This document shows positions 54,516-64,000 of a stretch of 64,000 nt of DNA, piece by piece; position 1 is the stretch's first letter; every line of letters begins with the position of its first letter. Under the pieces are notes generated by a model. It had not been told where the DNA came from and did not search any database. It saw only the letters and a program-made list of their open reading frames with translations. The translations under genes were made by a program, and so were the position numbers. The stretch comes from Lutibacter sp. A64 (GTDB taxonomy: Bacteria > Bacteroidota > Bacteroidia > Flavobacteriales > Flavobacteriaceae), in contig NZ_CP092487.1 in assembly GCF_022429565.1 (NCBI RefSeq), forward strand, positions 1,211,001 through 1,275,000. Reading direction: 5' to 3'.

Positions 54516-56951
54516 CTATCCCATAATTACTTTAATTTCATGGGATTTTCCTTTTTCTAAAATAGGTATTATATTAGATGTGATTGTTTCTCCATTAACA
54601 ATCATCTTTTCAACCCCTTTACTAACATTATTAGGGTTTAAAACTTCAATATTATAAACTGCTCCTCTAAATTCTCTTTTCATTTTAAATCCATTCCATT
54701 TTGAAGGAATACAAGGATTGATTAAAAGACCATTATAATCTGGTTTTATACCTAAAATATACTGAGTAATTGTATAAAAATTCCAAGATGCTGTTCCAGA
54801 CAACCAAGAGTTTTTTGCTTCTCCAGGTTTAAATGCTTCTTTACCAGCAATCATTTGACAATATACATAAGGCTCAACTTTGTGCAACTCTGAAATATCT
54901 TCTAAAAAACTTGGAGCTATTTTGGTATAATAATCGTAAGCATTATCTCCTCGACCTAGCATTGTTTCACCAATCATAATCCAAGGATTGTTATGACAAA
55001 ATATACCTCCATTTTCTTTATATCCTGCAGGATACGTAGAAATTTCACCATATTCTATTTTATATTCTGTAAATGCCGGACTGTTTAATACAATACCATA
55101 CTCACAATCTAAATGTTCTTTTACTGAATCTAACGATTTTTCAACCAAGCCTTCCTCTTTACCAATTTCAGCCATAGTACACCAACCTTGAGATTCTATA
55201 AAAATCTTTCCTTCTTCATTCTCTTTTGATCCTACTTTTTTACCATAATAATCATAAGCTCTTAAGTACCATTCTCCATCCCAACCGTCTTTTTTAACAG
55301 CTTCTATCATATTATCAACGTGTACTTGTGCTGCTTCGGCTTCTTTGGTTTTTCCAATAATATTACAAAGTTTTACATATTCTTTTCCATACACCACAAA
55401 CAAACCAGCTATCATTAAAGATTCTGCTTGGCTATCTTTTTTGTTCCCTGTAGTTTGAAATGATTCGTTTGGATCTTTTGAAAAACAACTTAAATTTAAA
55501 CAGTCGTTCCAATCTGCTCTTCCAATTAATGGTAATTGATGAGGTCCTAAATTATTTACTACATGGTAAAATGAAGCTTTTAAATGTTCAAAATGAGATT
55601 TAGCTCTAGTAACATCATTATCAAAAGGTACCATTTCATCTAACAACGAAAAATCTCCTGTTTCTTTAATATATTCTGTAGTTGAAAGAATTAACCAAAG
55701 AGGGTCATCGTTAAAATTACCACCAATTGCTGCATTTCCTTTTTTTGTTAATGGTTGGTATTGATGGTAACAAGAACCATCTTCAAATTGTGTAGAAGCT
55801 ATATCAATTATTCTTTCGCGTGCTCTTTCTGGTATTTGGTGTACAAACCCTATTAAATCTTGATTTGAATCTCTAAAGCCCATTCCTCTTCCAATTCCAG
55901 ACTCAAAGAATGAAGCAGAACGAGACATATTAAAAGTAACCATACATTGGTATTGATTCCAAATATTCACCATTCTATCTAACTTATCCTCTCCAGATTC
56001 AATGGTTATTTTACCCAATAAATTATCCCAATAAACTCTTAATTCATTATATGCTGCAGTTACTTTTTCAACGGTATCAAACTTAGCAATCATTTCCTTT
56101 GCAGGATTTTTGTTAATTACAGATTTGCTTTCCCATTTATTAGCCTCATCAACTTCTACATAACCCAACATAAAAATAAAATCTTTTTCTTCGTTAGGTT
56201 GTAATTCAATTTCAATATAATGTGACGCTATTGGAGACCATCCATGCGCAACTGAATTTTTTGATTTCCCTTCAGAAACTACTTCTGGATCATCAAAACC
56301 ATTATACAAACCTATAAATGAATCTCTATCTGTATCAAAACCATTAATTTTTTGATTTACAGAGTAAAATGCATAATGATTTCTACGTTCTTTAAATTCT
56401 GTTTTATGATAAATTACAGCATCTTCAATTTCCACTTCACCTGTATTAAAGTTTCGTTGAAAATTTGTCATATCATCTTCTGCATTCCAAAGTGCAAATT
56501 CTATAAAAGAAAATAACTTTAACTTTTTAACTTTAGAAGTGGTATTTTTAAGACTTACTTTTTGAATTTCACCTAAAAATCCTAAAGGAATAAATTGTAA
56601 AACTTCTGATTCTATACCGTTTTTAACCCCTTTAAATTTGGTATAACTCATACCATGACGGCATTCGTAACTATCTAACTTTTCTTTTGCTGGTTTCCAA
56701 CTTGGAGACCAAGTTGTATCGCCATCTTTAATGTAAAAATATTTGCCACCAGTATCTACAGGTACATTATTGTATCTATAACGTGTTAATCTTCTAAATT
56801 TGGCATCTTTATAAAAAGTATACCCTCCTGCTGTATTAGATATTAATGAGAAAAAAACGTCATTTCCAAGGTAATTAATCCATGGGTATGGAGTTTTTGG
56901 GTTTGTAATAACATATTCTCTATTTTCATCGTCGAAATGACCGTATTTCAT
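54516..56951 (-). CDS. Cellobiose phosphorylase (GH94)
   Basis: 811 residues, no signal peptide, so cytoplasmic. [31 protein letters not shown] and [12 protein letters not shown] are hallmark N-terminal strings of cellobiose phosphorylases; [15 protein letters not shown] and [12 protein letters not shown] (Asp480 and Asp483; the catalytic acid lies in this motif) follow in the (alpha/alpha)6 barrel. It splits cellobiose with phosphate into glucose 1-phosphate and glucose. It follows the symporter gene by 26 bases, giving an import-and-phosphorolysis pair. Confidence 0.92.
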   Translation of the reverse strand: MKYGHFDDENREYVITNPKTPYPWINYLGNDVFFSLISNTAGGYTFYKDAKFRRLTRYRYNNVPVDTGGKYFYIKDGDTTWSPSWKPAKEKLDSYECRHGMSYTKFKGVKNGIESEVLQFIPLGFLGEIQKVSLKNTTSKVKKLKLFSFIEFALWNAEDDMTNFQRNFNTGEVEIEDAVIYHKTEFKERRNHYAFYSVNQKINGFDTDRDSFIGLYNGFDDPEVVSEGKSKNSVAHGWSPIASHYIEIELQPNEEKDFIFMLGYVEVDEANKWESKSVINKNPAKEMIAKFDTVEKVTAAYNELRVYWDNLLGKITIESGEDKLDRMVNIWNQYQCMVTFNMSRSASFFESGIGRGMGFRDSNQDLIGFVHQIPERARERIIDIASTQFEDGSCYHQYQPLTKKGNAAIGGNFNDDPLWLILSTTEYIKETGDFSLLDEMVPFDNDVTRAKSHFEHLKASFYHVVNNLGPHQLPLIGRADWNDCLNLSCFSKDPNESFQTTGNKKDSQAESLMIAGLFVVYGKEYVKLCNIIGKTKEAEAAQVHVDNMIEAVKKDGWDGEWYLRAYDYYGKKVGSKENEEGKIFIESQGWCTMAEIGKEEGLVEKSLDSVKEHLDCEYGIVLNSPAFTEYKIEYGEISTYPAGYKENGGIFCHNNPWIMIGETMLGRGDNAYDYYTKIAPSFLEDISELHKVEPYVYCQMIAGKEAFKPGEAKNSWLSGTASWNFYTITQYILGIKPDYNGLLINPCIPSKWNGFKMKREFRGAVYNIEVLNPNNVSKGVEKMIVNGETITSNIIPILEKGKSHEIKVIMG

Positions 56952-56977
56952 TTTATTTTATTTTAATACTTACTAAT

Positions 56978-58582
56978 TTATTCTTTAAGTCTTCTTGTAT
57001 TTAATTCTAATGTAATTTCATTAAGTTTCTTTTGTGTAAGCGGATATAAAAACATTAATCCTGCTGCTATTACCGTAATAATTGCAGGTACCCAGCTCAT
57101 TAACATAATAATTCCAGGGAAAGCACCTTGTATTGAAGCTGTATCTTGCCCATTATAATGGTAAGCCCCTAGAATTAAACCTATAATAGCACCCGCAATT
57201 CCACCTCCAAATTTAGTTGCAAAAGAACCTGCAGAGTATATTAACCCTGTTGCTCTACGTCCGTTTTTAAATTCTGAGTAATCTGCAGCATCACCAAGCA
57301 TTACAAAAAACAAGGTTGGAAACATTGCAGCTGCAAATTCTGATACTATTCCTATCGCAAAAATTGCTTCAATATCTGTTGGTCCACAAAACATCAATAA
57401 TGCATTAACACCACCCGAAAAAAGCAACGCATATATAAACAAATTTCTTTTACCTAATTTATTTCCAAGTGGCGCAGTTACCATTGCACCTAACACTGAG
57501 GCTAACATTAAACCTATTAAGAATGAAGCAGCTAATAATTGATTGTTTAAATAATGTGTAAAATAAATAATTACAATTCCTTGTTTTATAGAATTATAGA
57601 TATTGAATAATAAGCCAATAACTAATAAAACTAACCAAGGTTTATTTGAAATTAAATCTTTAAAATCTTTTTTTAAATTATTTTTTTGTGTTTTTGGAGG
57701 TTGTACTCTTTCTTTAGTTGTATAAAAAGTAATAAACATTAAAATAGCTAGTAAAACAGACATTATATACATTGAATTACTATAACCTTCTTTTTGATCG
57801 ATTATAAAAATATTGCTTTCAGATAAGTTATTTTCACCTTCAACAATAAAAGCATATTCTTTATTAGCTTCCATTGAAAAACTTTTTCTATTTGTTGGAA
57901 TATTTTCTTCAGAATTCAATTCTGTACCATCCCAAATAAATTCAGCAATACCATCTTCTGTTTTAATATTAACATTATCTACATCTTTAGAAGTTGACAC
58001 CGTTACTCTATACTTTTCATTTTCTAATTTAGAAACTTCAATATCTGGATTAATATTACCGTAATAAGCAACTAAAAAAAGTAAAGCTCCTTGCACTAAC
58101 ATACCTCCTCCAAATGCACCAACCATTCTAAAAGAACCTAAACTCGTTCTTTCTTTATCATCTCCTGTCATTACAGCCATAAGCGCTCCATAAGGAATAT
58201 TATTAGCCGTATAAATTAGCGTAAAAAAGATGTAGGTAATATAAGCATAGATAATTTTACCAGTTGAACTTAAATCTGGACTAGTAAATAATAGCGATAA
58301 AATCGCTGCTAATGGAATTGCTGTCCATAAAATCCAAGGTCTAAATTTTCCATATTTAGATTTTGTTCTATCTCCAATAATTCCCATTAAAACATCACTA
58401 ATACCATCGCTGAAACGAGCTACAAGCATTAACATACCCACAGTAACAGGACTCAATCCAAAAACATCTGTATAAAAAATAAATAAAAACGTGGCAACAC
58501 CTCTCCAAGCAATATTCGCAGCTCCATCACCTAAAGCATAGCCAATTTTTTCTTTTAACGATAGTTTTTTTATTTCACTCAT
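56978..58582 (-). CDS. GPH-family (MelB-like) sugar:cation symporter with an inserted loop domain
   Basis: 534 residues against about 450 for the family. The N-terminal half is typical (EKIGYALGDGAANIAW, DRTKSKYGKFRPWILW). Between the hydrophobic segment ending near G175 and the next starting near residue 268 sits an extra stretch of about 90 polar residues with beta-like pattern (KYRVTVSTSKDVDNVN, AFIVEGENNLSESN). By MelB topology this loop would be periplasmic. Probably imports a beta-glucoside for the adjacent phosphorylase. Confidence 0.9.
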   Translation of the reverse strand: MSEIKKLSLKEKIGYALGDGAANIAWRGVATFLFIFYTDVFGLSPVTVGMLMLVARFSDGISDVLMGIIGDRTKSKYGKFRPWILWTAIPLAAILSLLFTSPDLSSTGKIIYAYITYIFFTLIYTANNIPYGALMAVMTGDDKERTSLGSFRMVGAFGGGMLVQGALLFLVAYYGNINPDIEVSKLENEKYRVTVSTSKDVDNVNIKTEDGIAEFIWDGTELNSEENIPTNRKSFSMEANKEYAFIVEGENNLSESNIFIIDQKEGYSNSMYIMSVLLAILMFITFYTTKERVQPPKTQKNNLKKDFKDLISNKPWLVLLVIGLLFNIYNSIKQGIVIIYFTHYLNNQLLAASFLIGLMLASVLGAMVTAPLGNKLGKRNLFIYALLFSGGVNALLMFCGPTDIEAIFAIGIVSEFAAAMFPTLFFVMLGDAADYSEFKNGRRATGLIYSAGSFATKFGGGIAGAIIGLILGAYHYNGQDTASIQGAFPGIIMLMSWVPAIITVIAAGLMFLYPLTQKKLNEITLELNTRRLKE

Positions 58583-58614
58583 TTTTTAATTTTTTATTAG
58601 TTCAATTGCATAAC

Positions 58615-58781
58615 TTAAAATGCTAATAACACACTGTAATTAAGTACAGTTTCATTAATTAAATAACTATATTTTAAATCTACATAAGAGAGAACTTCAA
58701 AATTTAAATTATACGTATCTTCATCACGGTCTTCTCTAACTTGTTCTATTACTCCACATCAGTAATTACTGAAGTTTGCAT
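58615..58781 (-). pseudogene. Small frameshifted reading frame before the symporter gene
   Basis: An ATG at 58779-58781, 20 bases after a TAnnTTTG box, starts MQTSVITDVE then meets TAA. Stepping one base back near 58758, a clean frame continues for 47 residues (IEQVREDRDEDTYNLNFEV to SVLLAF) to the stop at 58615. Joined, they would make a protein of about 55 residues ending in an aromatic residue. I do not recognise it. Options: a gene broken by one base change, a sequencing error, or a short leader peptide with unrelated downstream DNA. The remainder of the 498-base gap to def shows no other coding signal. Confidence 0.35.
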
Positions 58782-58800
58782 TTATTACAATTACATTTTT

Positions 58801-58808
58801 CAAAATTA
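58801..58808 (-). promoter_or_regulatory. TAnnTTTG -7 box, likely promoter of the symporter-phosphorylase operon
   Basis: TAATTTTG on the minus strand; the only consensus box found upstream of the symporter gene, about 220 bases from its start, with the small frameshifted frame between. Confidence 0.4.
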
Positions 58809-59054
58809 ATTAACTAATCAAAATTCTAATGATACTATTTTGTCTTTTTATTAACCATTTTTTATGTTTTATTACAAATACCATAAATTATTCACTTTAT
58901 AATTGTACAACTTTAAAATAATTCACCTCTTAAAATCTTCAAAAAACACATAATCAATATTTTAATAATTGCTAAAGATTTATTTTGCCTTTTATAATAA
59001 CTATTGATTTATAAATTATAATTCTCAACTCTTTATTATTAGTTCAAACTTTTG

Positions 59055-59062
59055 TACTTTTG
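59055..59062 (+). promoter_or_regulatory. TAnnTTTG -7 box for def
   Basis: TACTTTTG, 18 bases before the ATG at 59081. It overlaps the alternative TTG at 59060 and so argues for the ATG. Confidence 0.6.
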
Positions 59063-59080
59063 CAATCCAAAAAAAAGAGT

Positions 59081-59668
59081 ATGATTTTACCTATAGTAGC
59101 TTACGGAGATCCAGTTTTAAGAAAAGTTGGTATTGATATAGATAAAGACTATCCAGATTTAGATATTCTTATCGAAAATATGAAAGAAACAATGACCAAT
59201 GCCAGTGGTGTCGGTTTAGCTGCTCCACAAATTGGTAAAGCCATTCGTTTGTTTGTTGTAAATGCTACTCCTTTTAGTGAAGATGAAGAATTAGACTCAG
59301 AAGAACGTAAATTTTTAGCCACTTTTGATAAAGTTTTTATAAATGCTAAAATTTTAAAAGAAGAAGGTGATGAATGGGCTTTTAATGAAGGATGCCTTAG
59401 CATACCAGATATTAGAGAAGATGTTTTTAGACAAGAAAAAATTACCATTGAGTATTTAGACGAGAATTTTGAAAAACATACTGATGTTATTAAAGGTATT
59501 GCTGCCAGAGTTGTTCAACACGAATATGACCATATTGAAGGAATTTTATTTACAGATAAAATTTCGTCATTAAAAAAACGATTAATAAAAAAGAAATTAG
59601 AAAACATATCTAAAGGGAAAATAAGAGCTGATTATAGAATGAAATTTCCCTTATTAAAAAGAAAATAA
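59081..59668 (+). CDS. def: Peptide deformylase
   Basis: 195 residues from the ATG at 59081 (MILPIVAYGDPVLRK). The three family motifs are present: GVGLAAPQIG, EGCLSIP and the metal-binding VQHEYDHIEG. It removes the formyl group from new proteins. First of a tight run with DUF5606 (3-base gap) and mazG (2-base gap). Confidence 0.97.
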   Translation: MILPIVAYGDPVLRKVGIDIDKDYPDLDILIENMKETMTNASGVGLAAPQIGKAIRLFVVNATPFSEDEELDSEERKFLATFDKVFINAKILKEEGDEWAFNEGCLSIPDIREDVFRQEKITIEYLDENFEKHTDVIKGIAARVVQHEYDHIEGILFTDKISSLKKRLIKKKLENISKGKIRADYRMKFPLLKRK

Positions 59669-59671
59669 TTT

Positions 59672-60091
59672 ATGAAATTAAAAGACATTGTATCTGTAAG
59701 CGGTAAACCAGGTTTGTATGAAATTAAAGCACAATCTAAAGGCGGAATTATAGTAGAATCTTTATTAGATGGTAAAAAATTCCCAATAACCGTTACACAT
59801 AATATTAGTGCCTTAAACGAAATTGCTATTTACACTTATGAAGAAGAAGTTCCGCTTCGTATAATATTAAAAAGTATTGGCGAAAAAGAAGGTGGTAAAC
59901 AAGCAATTAGTCATAAAGAAAGCGGTAAAGTTTTAACCTCTTATTTTAGAGAAATTTTACCAAATTTTGATGAAGAACGCGTATATACTTCAAACATTAA
60001 AAAAGTATTGCAATGGTATAATTTATTAGCTTCTAAAAATTTCGATTTTACTGCAATTAAAGAAGTTGAAGAAGAAAACCAAGAAGCTTAA
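59672..60091 (+). CDS. DUF5606 protein
   Basis: 139 residues: an N-terminal small beta domain (KLKDIVSVSGKPGLYEI, GGIIVESLLDGKK) and a C-terminal helical part (SYFREILPNFDEERVYTSNI, KKVLQWYNLLASK). Restricted to Bacteroidota, function unknown; the constant position between def and mazG suggests a housekeeping role. Confidence 0.85.
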   Translation: MKLKDIVSVSGKPGLYEIKAQSKGGIIVESLLDGKKFPITVTHNISALNEIAIYTYEEEVPLRIILKSIGEKEGGKQAISHKESGKVLTSYFREILPNFDEERVYTSNIKKVLQWYNLLASKNFDFTAIKEVEEENQEA

Positions 60092-60093
60092 TT

Positions 60094-60873
60094 ATGAATT
60101 CCCGAGAACAACAACTTAAAGCATTTGGTCGATTATTAGATATTATGGACGAATTGCGCTTAAAATGTCCTTGGGATAAAAAGCAAACATTTCAGTCTCT
60201 TCGCCATTTAACAATAGAAGAAACTTATGAATTAGGCGACGCCATTCTAAATAACGATTTACAAGAAATTAAAAAAGAATTAGGAGACGTATTACTTCAT
60301 ATTGTTTTTTATGCTAAAATTGGTTCTGAAACAGATACTTTTGATATTGCTGATGTAGCTAACTCAATTTCAGAAAAATTGATTTATAGACATCCACATA
60401 TCTACGGAGATGTTACAGTAAAAGATGAAGCTGAAGTTAAAAAAAATTGGGAACAACTTAAATTAAAAGAGGGCAAAGATTCTGTTTTAGAAGGTGTTCC
60501 CAAATCTTTACCAGCTATGGTAAAAGCCAATAGAATTCAAGATAAAGTTGCAGGTGTTGGATTTGATTGGGAAAAACCAGAGCAAGTTTGGGAAAAAGTA
60601 CAAGAAGAACTTAACGAGCTAAACGCCGAAATTAAAAAAGGAAATACAGCCAATATTGAAGCTGAATTTGGAGATGTATTATTTTCTATGATAAATTATG
60701 CGCGCTTTATTAAAGTTAACCCAGAAAACGCTCTAGAACGCACCAATAAAAAATTTATTAATAGGTTTCAATATCTAGAAAAAGAAGCTAAAAAAATTAA
60801 TAAATCACTCCATGATATGTCTTTAGAAGAAATGGATGTTTTTTGGAATGCTTCTAAAAAACTTTACAAGTAA
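60094..60873 (+). CDS. mazG: Nucleoside triphosphate pyrophosphohydrolase
   Basis: 259 residues with two MazG domains. LKCPWDKKQTFQSLRHLTIE and EETYELGDAI, then KKELGDVLLHIVFYAKI carry the acidic metal-binding residues (ExxE...ExxD) of the first; EVQEELNEL-like QEELNELNAEIKKG and EAEFGDVLFSMINYARF those of the second. It cleaves NTPs to NMP and pyrophosphate, clearing damaged nucleotides or lowering alarmone levels. Ends the def operon. Confidence 0.95.
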   Translation: MNSREQQLKAFGRLLDIMDELRLKCPWDKKQTFQSLRHLTIEETYELGDAILNNDLQEIKKELGDVLLHIVFYAKIGSETDTFDIADVANSISEKLIYRHPHIYGDVTVKDEAEVKKNWEQLKLKEGKDSVLEGVPKSLPAMVKANRIQDKVAGVGFDWEKPEQVWEKVQEELNELNAEIKKGNTANIEAEFGDVLFSMINYARFIKVNPENALERTNKKFINRFQYLEKEAKKINKSLHDMSLEEMDVFWNASKKLYK

Positions 60874-60930
60874 TTATAATAGTCTATTATTCTATTTTTT
60901 TTCCTAAATTAGTATTATAAATTAATAATA

Positions 60931-61662
60931 ATGGACAATGTTTTAATAATTACCGGAGGAAATAAAGGTTTAGGTTATGGACTTTCTAAAGAATATCATA
61001 AAAATGGCTATCGCGTAATTTCAATTTCACGTAGCAAAATAGCTAAATTATACGCTTTAGAGCAATACCAATGTGATCTCAGTAATAGTGAAGCTATTGA
61101 AAGTGTTGTTCATGAAATATTTTCACATTTAGATAAAGACACCACCAAAATCCTCACATTAATAAATAATGCTGGAGACTTAGGAAATGTTAAAACTCTT
61201 GAGAATATAGCTCCTGAAGAAATAAGTTATACCATAAAGGTAAATTTAATAGCTCCTCTTATTTTAAATTCTTTATTTATAAAACTATCTAAAGGTTGGG
61301 AATGTAAAAAGAAAATAATTAATATTTCTTCTGGTGCCGCCATAAAACCTTATGAAAGCTGGTCTATGTATTGTGCTTCTAAAGCTGGTGTTGATATGAT
61401 GACAAAAGTAATTGCTAAAGAGCAAAAAAACATAAAAAACGGTGTCAAAATTGTATCAATTTATCCAGGAGTTGTAGATACAAATATGCAAGAAAAAGTA
61501 AGAGAGATACCTAAAGAAAATTTTAAATCGGTGCAACGCTTTATCAATTTTTACGAGAATGGTGAATTATTTACTCCAAAGCAAGTCGCTAAAAAAATAT
61601 ACCAATTAGAAATAAGTGGCAAATTAAAAAACGGTCGTATTTTAGATGTTAGAAATGAATAA
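60931..61662 (+). CDS. Short-chain dehydrogenase, sepiapterin/benzil reductase-like
   Basis: 243 residues. Cofactor loop ITGGNKGLGYGLSKE, LINNAGDLG, catalytic Ser in NISSGAAIKPYESWS and YCASKAGVDM (Tyr, Lys). The KPYESWSMYCASKAG stretch and STYPGVVDT-like YPGVVDTNMQ resemble the YueD/sepiapterin reductase group. NADPH-dependent carbonyl reduction is likely; the substrate is unknown. Followed by a strong terminator. Confidence 0.87.
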   Translation: MDNVLIITGGNKGLGYGLSKEYHKNGYRVISISRSKIAKLYALEQYQCDLSNSEAIESVVHEIFSHLDKDTTKILTLINNAGDLGNVKTLENIAPEEISYTIKVNLIAPLILNSLFIKLSKGWECKKKIINISSGAAIKPYESWSMYCASKAGVDMMTKVIAKEQKNIKNGVKIVSIYPGVVDTNMQEKVREIPKENFKSVQRFINFYENGELFTPKQVAKKIYQLEISGKLKNGRILDVRNE

Positions 61663-61726
61663 AAAACATCATTAAAAATTAATTTATGAAACTTATTTTT
61701 ATAAGTATTCAAATATTAACAACAAT

Positions 61727-61754
61727 AAAAAAGCAGCCAATTGGCTGCTTTTTT
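61727..61754. terminator. Bidirectional terminator between the dehydrogenase gene and lon
   Basis: AAAAAAGCAGCCAA is followed at once by its exact complement TTGGCTGCTTTTTT; a 14-base perfect palindrome usable on both strands. Confidence 0.88.
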
Positions 61755-61757
61755 ATA

Positions 61758-64000
61758 TTATAATTTTTTTGGATTTTTAACTTTTTGCTTTGTAAGCGCT
61801 ATTTTTATTACTTCGCTCATATCAGAAACATAATGAAACTTTAATCCTTTTACATAAGATTCTTTTATTTCAAGAATATCTTTTTCATTCTCTTTACATA
61901 AAATAATTTCATTAATATTTGCTCTTTTAGCTGCTAATATTTTTTCTTTTATTCCACCAACAGGTAACACTTTTCCTCTTAAAGTAATTTCGCCTGTCAT
62001 AGCTAATCTAGATTTCACTCTGCGTTGTGTAAACACAGATACTAAAGACGTTAGCATTGCAACTCCTGCACTTGGTCCATCTTTAGGTGTTGCACCTTCT
62101 GGAACGTGAATATGTACTTTGTACTCGTCTAAAATTTTAGGATCAATATCAAAATTTTCTGCATTAGCTCTTATATATTCCATTGCCAAAGTTGCAGACT
62201 CTTTCATTACTTTACCAATATTACCGGTAATAGAAAGTCCTTTTCCTTTAGACACAATAGATTCTATAAACAATATATCTCCACCAACACTTGTCCAAGC
62301 TAACCCAGTTACAACACCAGCAACATCGTTGCTTTCGTATTTATCGCGTTCTAGATGTGATGCTCCTAAAACTTTTTCAATAGTTTCATTGGTTATTTTA
62401 ACATCGTATGCTTCTTCCATTGCAATAGATTTAGCAGCATAACGCACCATTTTAGCAATTTGCTTTTCTAAACCTCTAACTCCAGATTCACGTGTATAAG
62501 CTTCTACAATTTTTTCTAATTGCTTCTTCCCTATCTGAATTTGTTTTGTTGTTAATCCGTGTTCTTTTATTTGTTTAGGTAATAAATGACGTTTGGCTAT
62601 TTCTACTTTTTCTTCAATAGTATAACCAGAAACATTTATAATTTCCATTCGATCTCTTAACGCCCAAGGAATTGTAGATAAACTGTTTGCTGTTGCAACA
62701 AATAACACTTTAGATAAATCGTAATCTAACTCTAAATAATTATCGTAAAAAGTAGTATTTTGTTCAGGATCTAGTACTTCTAACATCGCTGAAGATGGAT
62801 CTCCATTATGACTAGATGCTGCTAATTTATCAATTTCATCCAAGACAAAAACTGGATTTGAAGTTCCTGCTTTTTTCAAATCTTTTATAATTCTTCCTGG
62901 CATTGCTCCAATATATGTTTTTCTATGTCCTCTAATTTCGGCTTCATCTCTAACACCACCCAAAGACATTCTAACATATTTTCTACCTATAGATTCTGCA
63001 ATAGATTTCCCTAAAGAAGTTTTACCAACACCTGGAGGTCCGTATAAACAAATTATTGGCGATTTCATATCACCTTTTAATTTTAAAACAGCCAAATGCT
63101 CAATAATTCTTTCTTTCACTTTTTCTAAACCAAAATGATCACGATCTAATATTTTTTGAGCACGTTTTAAATCAAACTTATCTTTAGAGTACTCACCCCA
63201 AGGTAAATCTAATAATAAATCTAAATAATTACGTTGTACAGAATATTCTGCAACTTGTGGATTCATACGTTGTAAACGCCCTAATTCTTTATCAAAAGTC
63301 TCTTTTACTTCTTTACTCCATTTTTTAGATTTGGCTTTTTCTCGCATTTCATCTAACTCCTCGTCGTAAGAAACTCCACCTAATTCTTCTTGAATGGTTT
63401 TTAACTGTTGATGTAAATAATACTCACGTTGTTGCTGATCCATATCAGAACGTGTTTTAGATTGAATTACATTTCGCAACTCTAAACGTTGTAACTCTTC
63501 ATCCATCTTTTTTAAAGTAAGTAAAGCTCTTTCTTTTAGGTTTTCAACCTCTAAAAGTTCTTGTTTTTCTGAAACATTTAAGTTCATATTAGAAGAAACA
63601 AAATTGATTAAAAACGGCTTACTTTCTATATTTTTAATAGCAAAAGATGCTTCAGAAGGTAAATTAGGATTTTCTTTAATTATTCTGATAGCCATCTCTT
63701 TAATAGAGTCTATAATAGCTTCAAACTCTGGTTCTTTTTCTTCAGTTCTATCTTCTTTTCTTGGTTTTGTAATTGCCTGTAAATAAGGTTTTTCTTGTAC
63801 AAAACTATCAATTTCAAAAGGTTTTTTACCTTGAATTATAACAGTTGTGTTACCGTCAGGCATTTTTAACATACGCAAAATACGAGCTACCGTACCAACT
63901 CTATGCACATCATTTGTTGTTGGATCTTCAATAGCTTCATTCTTTTGTGCTACAACACCAATAATTTTATTTCCTTTATTTGCTTCTTTTATAAGTTGAA
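61758..64000 (-). CDS. lon: ATP-dependent protease Lon (N-terminus beyond the right edge)
   Basis: 746 residues visible; the frame stays open to 64000 (reading [20 protein letters not shown] upstream), so the apparent GTG at 63908 is internal and the first part of the substrate-binding N-domain is missing. Walker [15 protein letters not shown], Walker B FVLDEIDK, sensor [10 protein letters not shown], and the catalytic Ser in [10 protein letters not shown] with its Lys in [13 protein letters not shown] hexameric cytoplasmic protease for damaged and regulatory proteins. Single gene ending at the bidirectional terminator. Confidence 0.97.
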   Translation of the reverse strand, partial: QLIKEANKGNKIIGVVAQKNEAIEDPTTNDVHRVGTVARILRMLKMPDGNTTVIIQGKKPFEIDSFVQEKPYLQAITKPRKEDRTEEKEPEFEAIIDSIKEMAIRIIKENPNLPSEASFAIKNIESKPFLINFVSSNMNLNVSEKQELLEVENLKERALLTLKKMDEELQRLELRNVIQSKTRSDMDQQQREYYLHQQLKTIQEELGGVSYDEELDEMREKAKSKKWSKEVKETFDKELGRLQRMNPQVAEYSVQRNYLDLLLDLPWGEYSKDKFDLKRAQKILDRDHFGLEKVKERIIEHLAVLKLKGDMKSPIICLYGPPGVGKTSLGKSIAESIGRKYVRMSLGGVRDEAEIRGHRKTYIGAMPGRIIKDLKKAGTSNPVFVLDEIDKLAASSHNGDPSSAMLEVLDPEQNTTFYDNYLELDYDLSKVLFVATANSLSTIPWALRDRMEIINVSGYTIEEKVEIAKRHLLPKQIKEHGLTTKQIQIGKKQLEKIVEAYTRESGVRGLEKQIAKMVRYAAKSIAMEEAYDVKITNETIEKVLGASHLERDKYESNDVAGVVTGLAWTSVGGDILFIESIVSKGKGLSITGNIGKVMKESATLAMEYIRANAENFDIDPKILDEYKVHIHVPEGATPKDGPSAGVAMLTSLVSVFTQRRVKSRLAMTGEITLRGKVLPVGGIKEKILAAKRANINEIILCKENEKDILEIKESYVKGLKFHYVSDMSEVIKIALTKQKVKNPKKL

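Noticed and set aside
43677..59054. Direct repeats or att sites at the two ends of the PUL
   Set aside because: Reading both junction regions by eye, no shared repeat longer than short AT-rich strings was found.
59060..59080. Earlier TTG start for peptide deformylase
   Set aside because: It lies inside the -7 box; the ATG at 59081 matches the family N-terminus.
63906..63908. GTG as the true start of Lon
   Set aside because: The frame continues upstream to the window edge with Lon-like sequence, so the gene is simply cut by the edge.

Overview
The window is a chromosomal segment of an AT-rich member of the Bacteroidota, almost certainly family Flavobacteriaceae. This rests on a SusC/SusD pair, two proteins with type IX secretion (T9SS, gliding-associated) C-terminal domains, the small conserved families DUF4199 and DUF5606, N-succinyl DapD, and many start codons preceded by the Bacteroidota -7 promoter element TAnnTTTG without Shine-Dalgarno sequences. 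The genus cannot be fixed from the sequence alone. No tRNA, rRNA, CRISPR array, insertion sequence, integrase or phage gene was seen.

Layout. 1-7 kb: a truncated HD-phosphohydrolase/PycTM membrane protein, divergent from a run of three exported proteins: a lipoprotein fusing a metallophosphoesterase, a kinase-like region and an outer-membrane barrel; an esterase-fold protein lacking catalytic residues; and a papain-fold peptidase. 7-11 kb: a menaquinone cluster (menF, menD, a hotdog thioesterase likely to be MenI) with a half-length CvfB-like RNA-binding protein. 11-15.5 kb: a pRiA4b ORF-3-like protein, a DMT exporter, an unrecognised protein with kinase-like motifs and a two-gene ABC transporter. 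15.5-23 kb: two large T9SS type B proteins with nearly identical ends. 23-25.6 kb: anaerobic ribonucleotide reductase nrdG-nrdD behind a cobalamin riboswitch. 25.7-43.7 kb: housekeeping and envelope genes: uvrB, fsa, a short-chain dehydrogenase, the SRP RNA, DUF4199 plus a polyprenyl-phosphate-type glycosyltransferase, phosphoglucomutase, an MsbA-like exporter, KDG kinase, acyl-ACP thioesterase, CCA-adding enzyme, TsaC, three surface-glycan genes, dapD and ruvX.

43.8-58.6 kb is a polysaccharide/oligosaccharide utilisation locus (PUL): two exported family 3 glycosidases, SusD, SusC, a divergent AraC-type regulator, a cellobiose phosphorylase (GH94) and a GPH-type sugar symporter. The likely logic is that SusCD imports a beta-glucan-derived oligosaccharide, the GH3 enzymes trim it in the periplasm or at the cell surface, the symporter moves a beta-disaccharide into the cytoplasm, and the phosphorylase cleaves it with phosphate to glucose 1-phosphate plus glucose. 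No endo-glucanase is encoded here. The locus lies between ruvX and def, genes I recall as neighbours in other flavobacteria, so it looks like an insertion. 59-64 kb returns to core genes: def, DUF5606, mazG, a short-chain dehydrogenase, and lon running off the right edge.

The points most worth following up are the three-domain outer-membrane protein and its operon, two proteins with kinase-like D-x4-N/DxD signatures that I cannot assign to a named family, the cobalamin riboswitch on nrdGD, a roughly 90-residue insertion in the GPH symporter, and the apparent PUL insertion with a frameshifted small gene at its right end.
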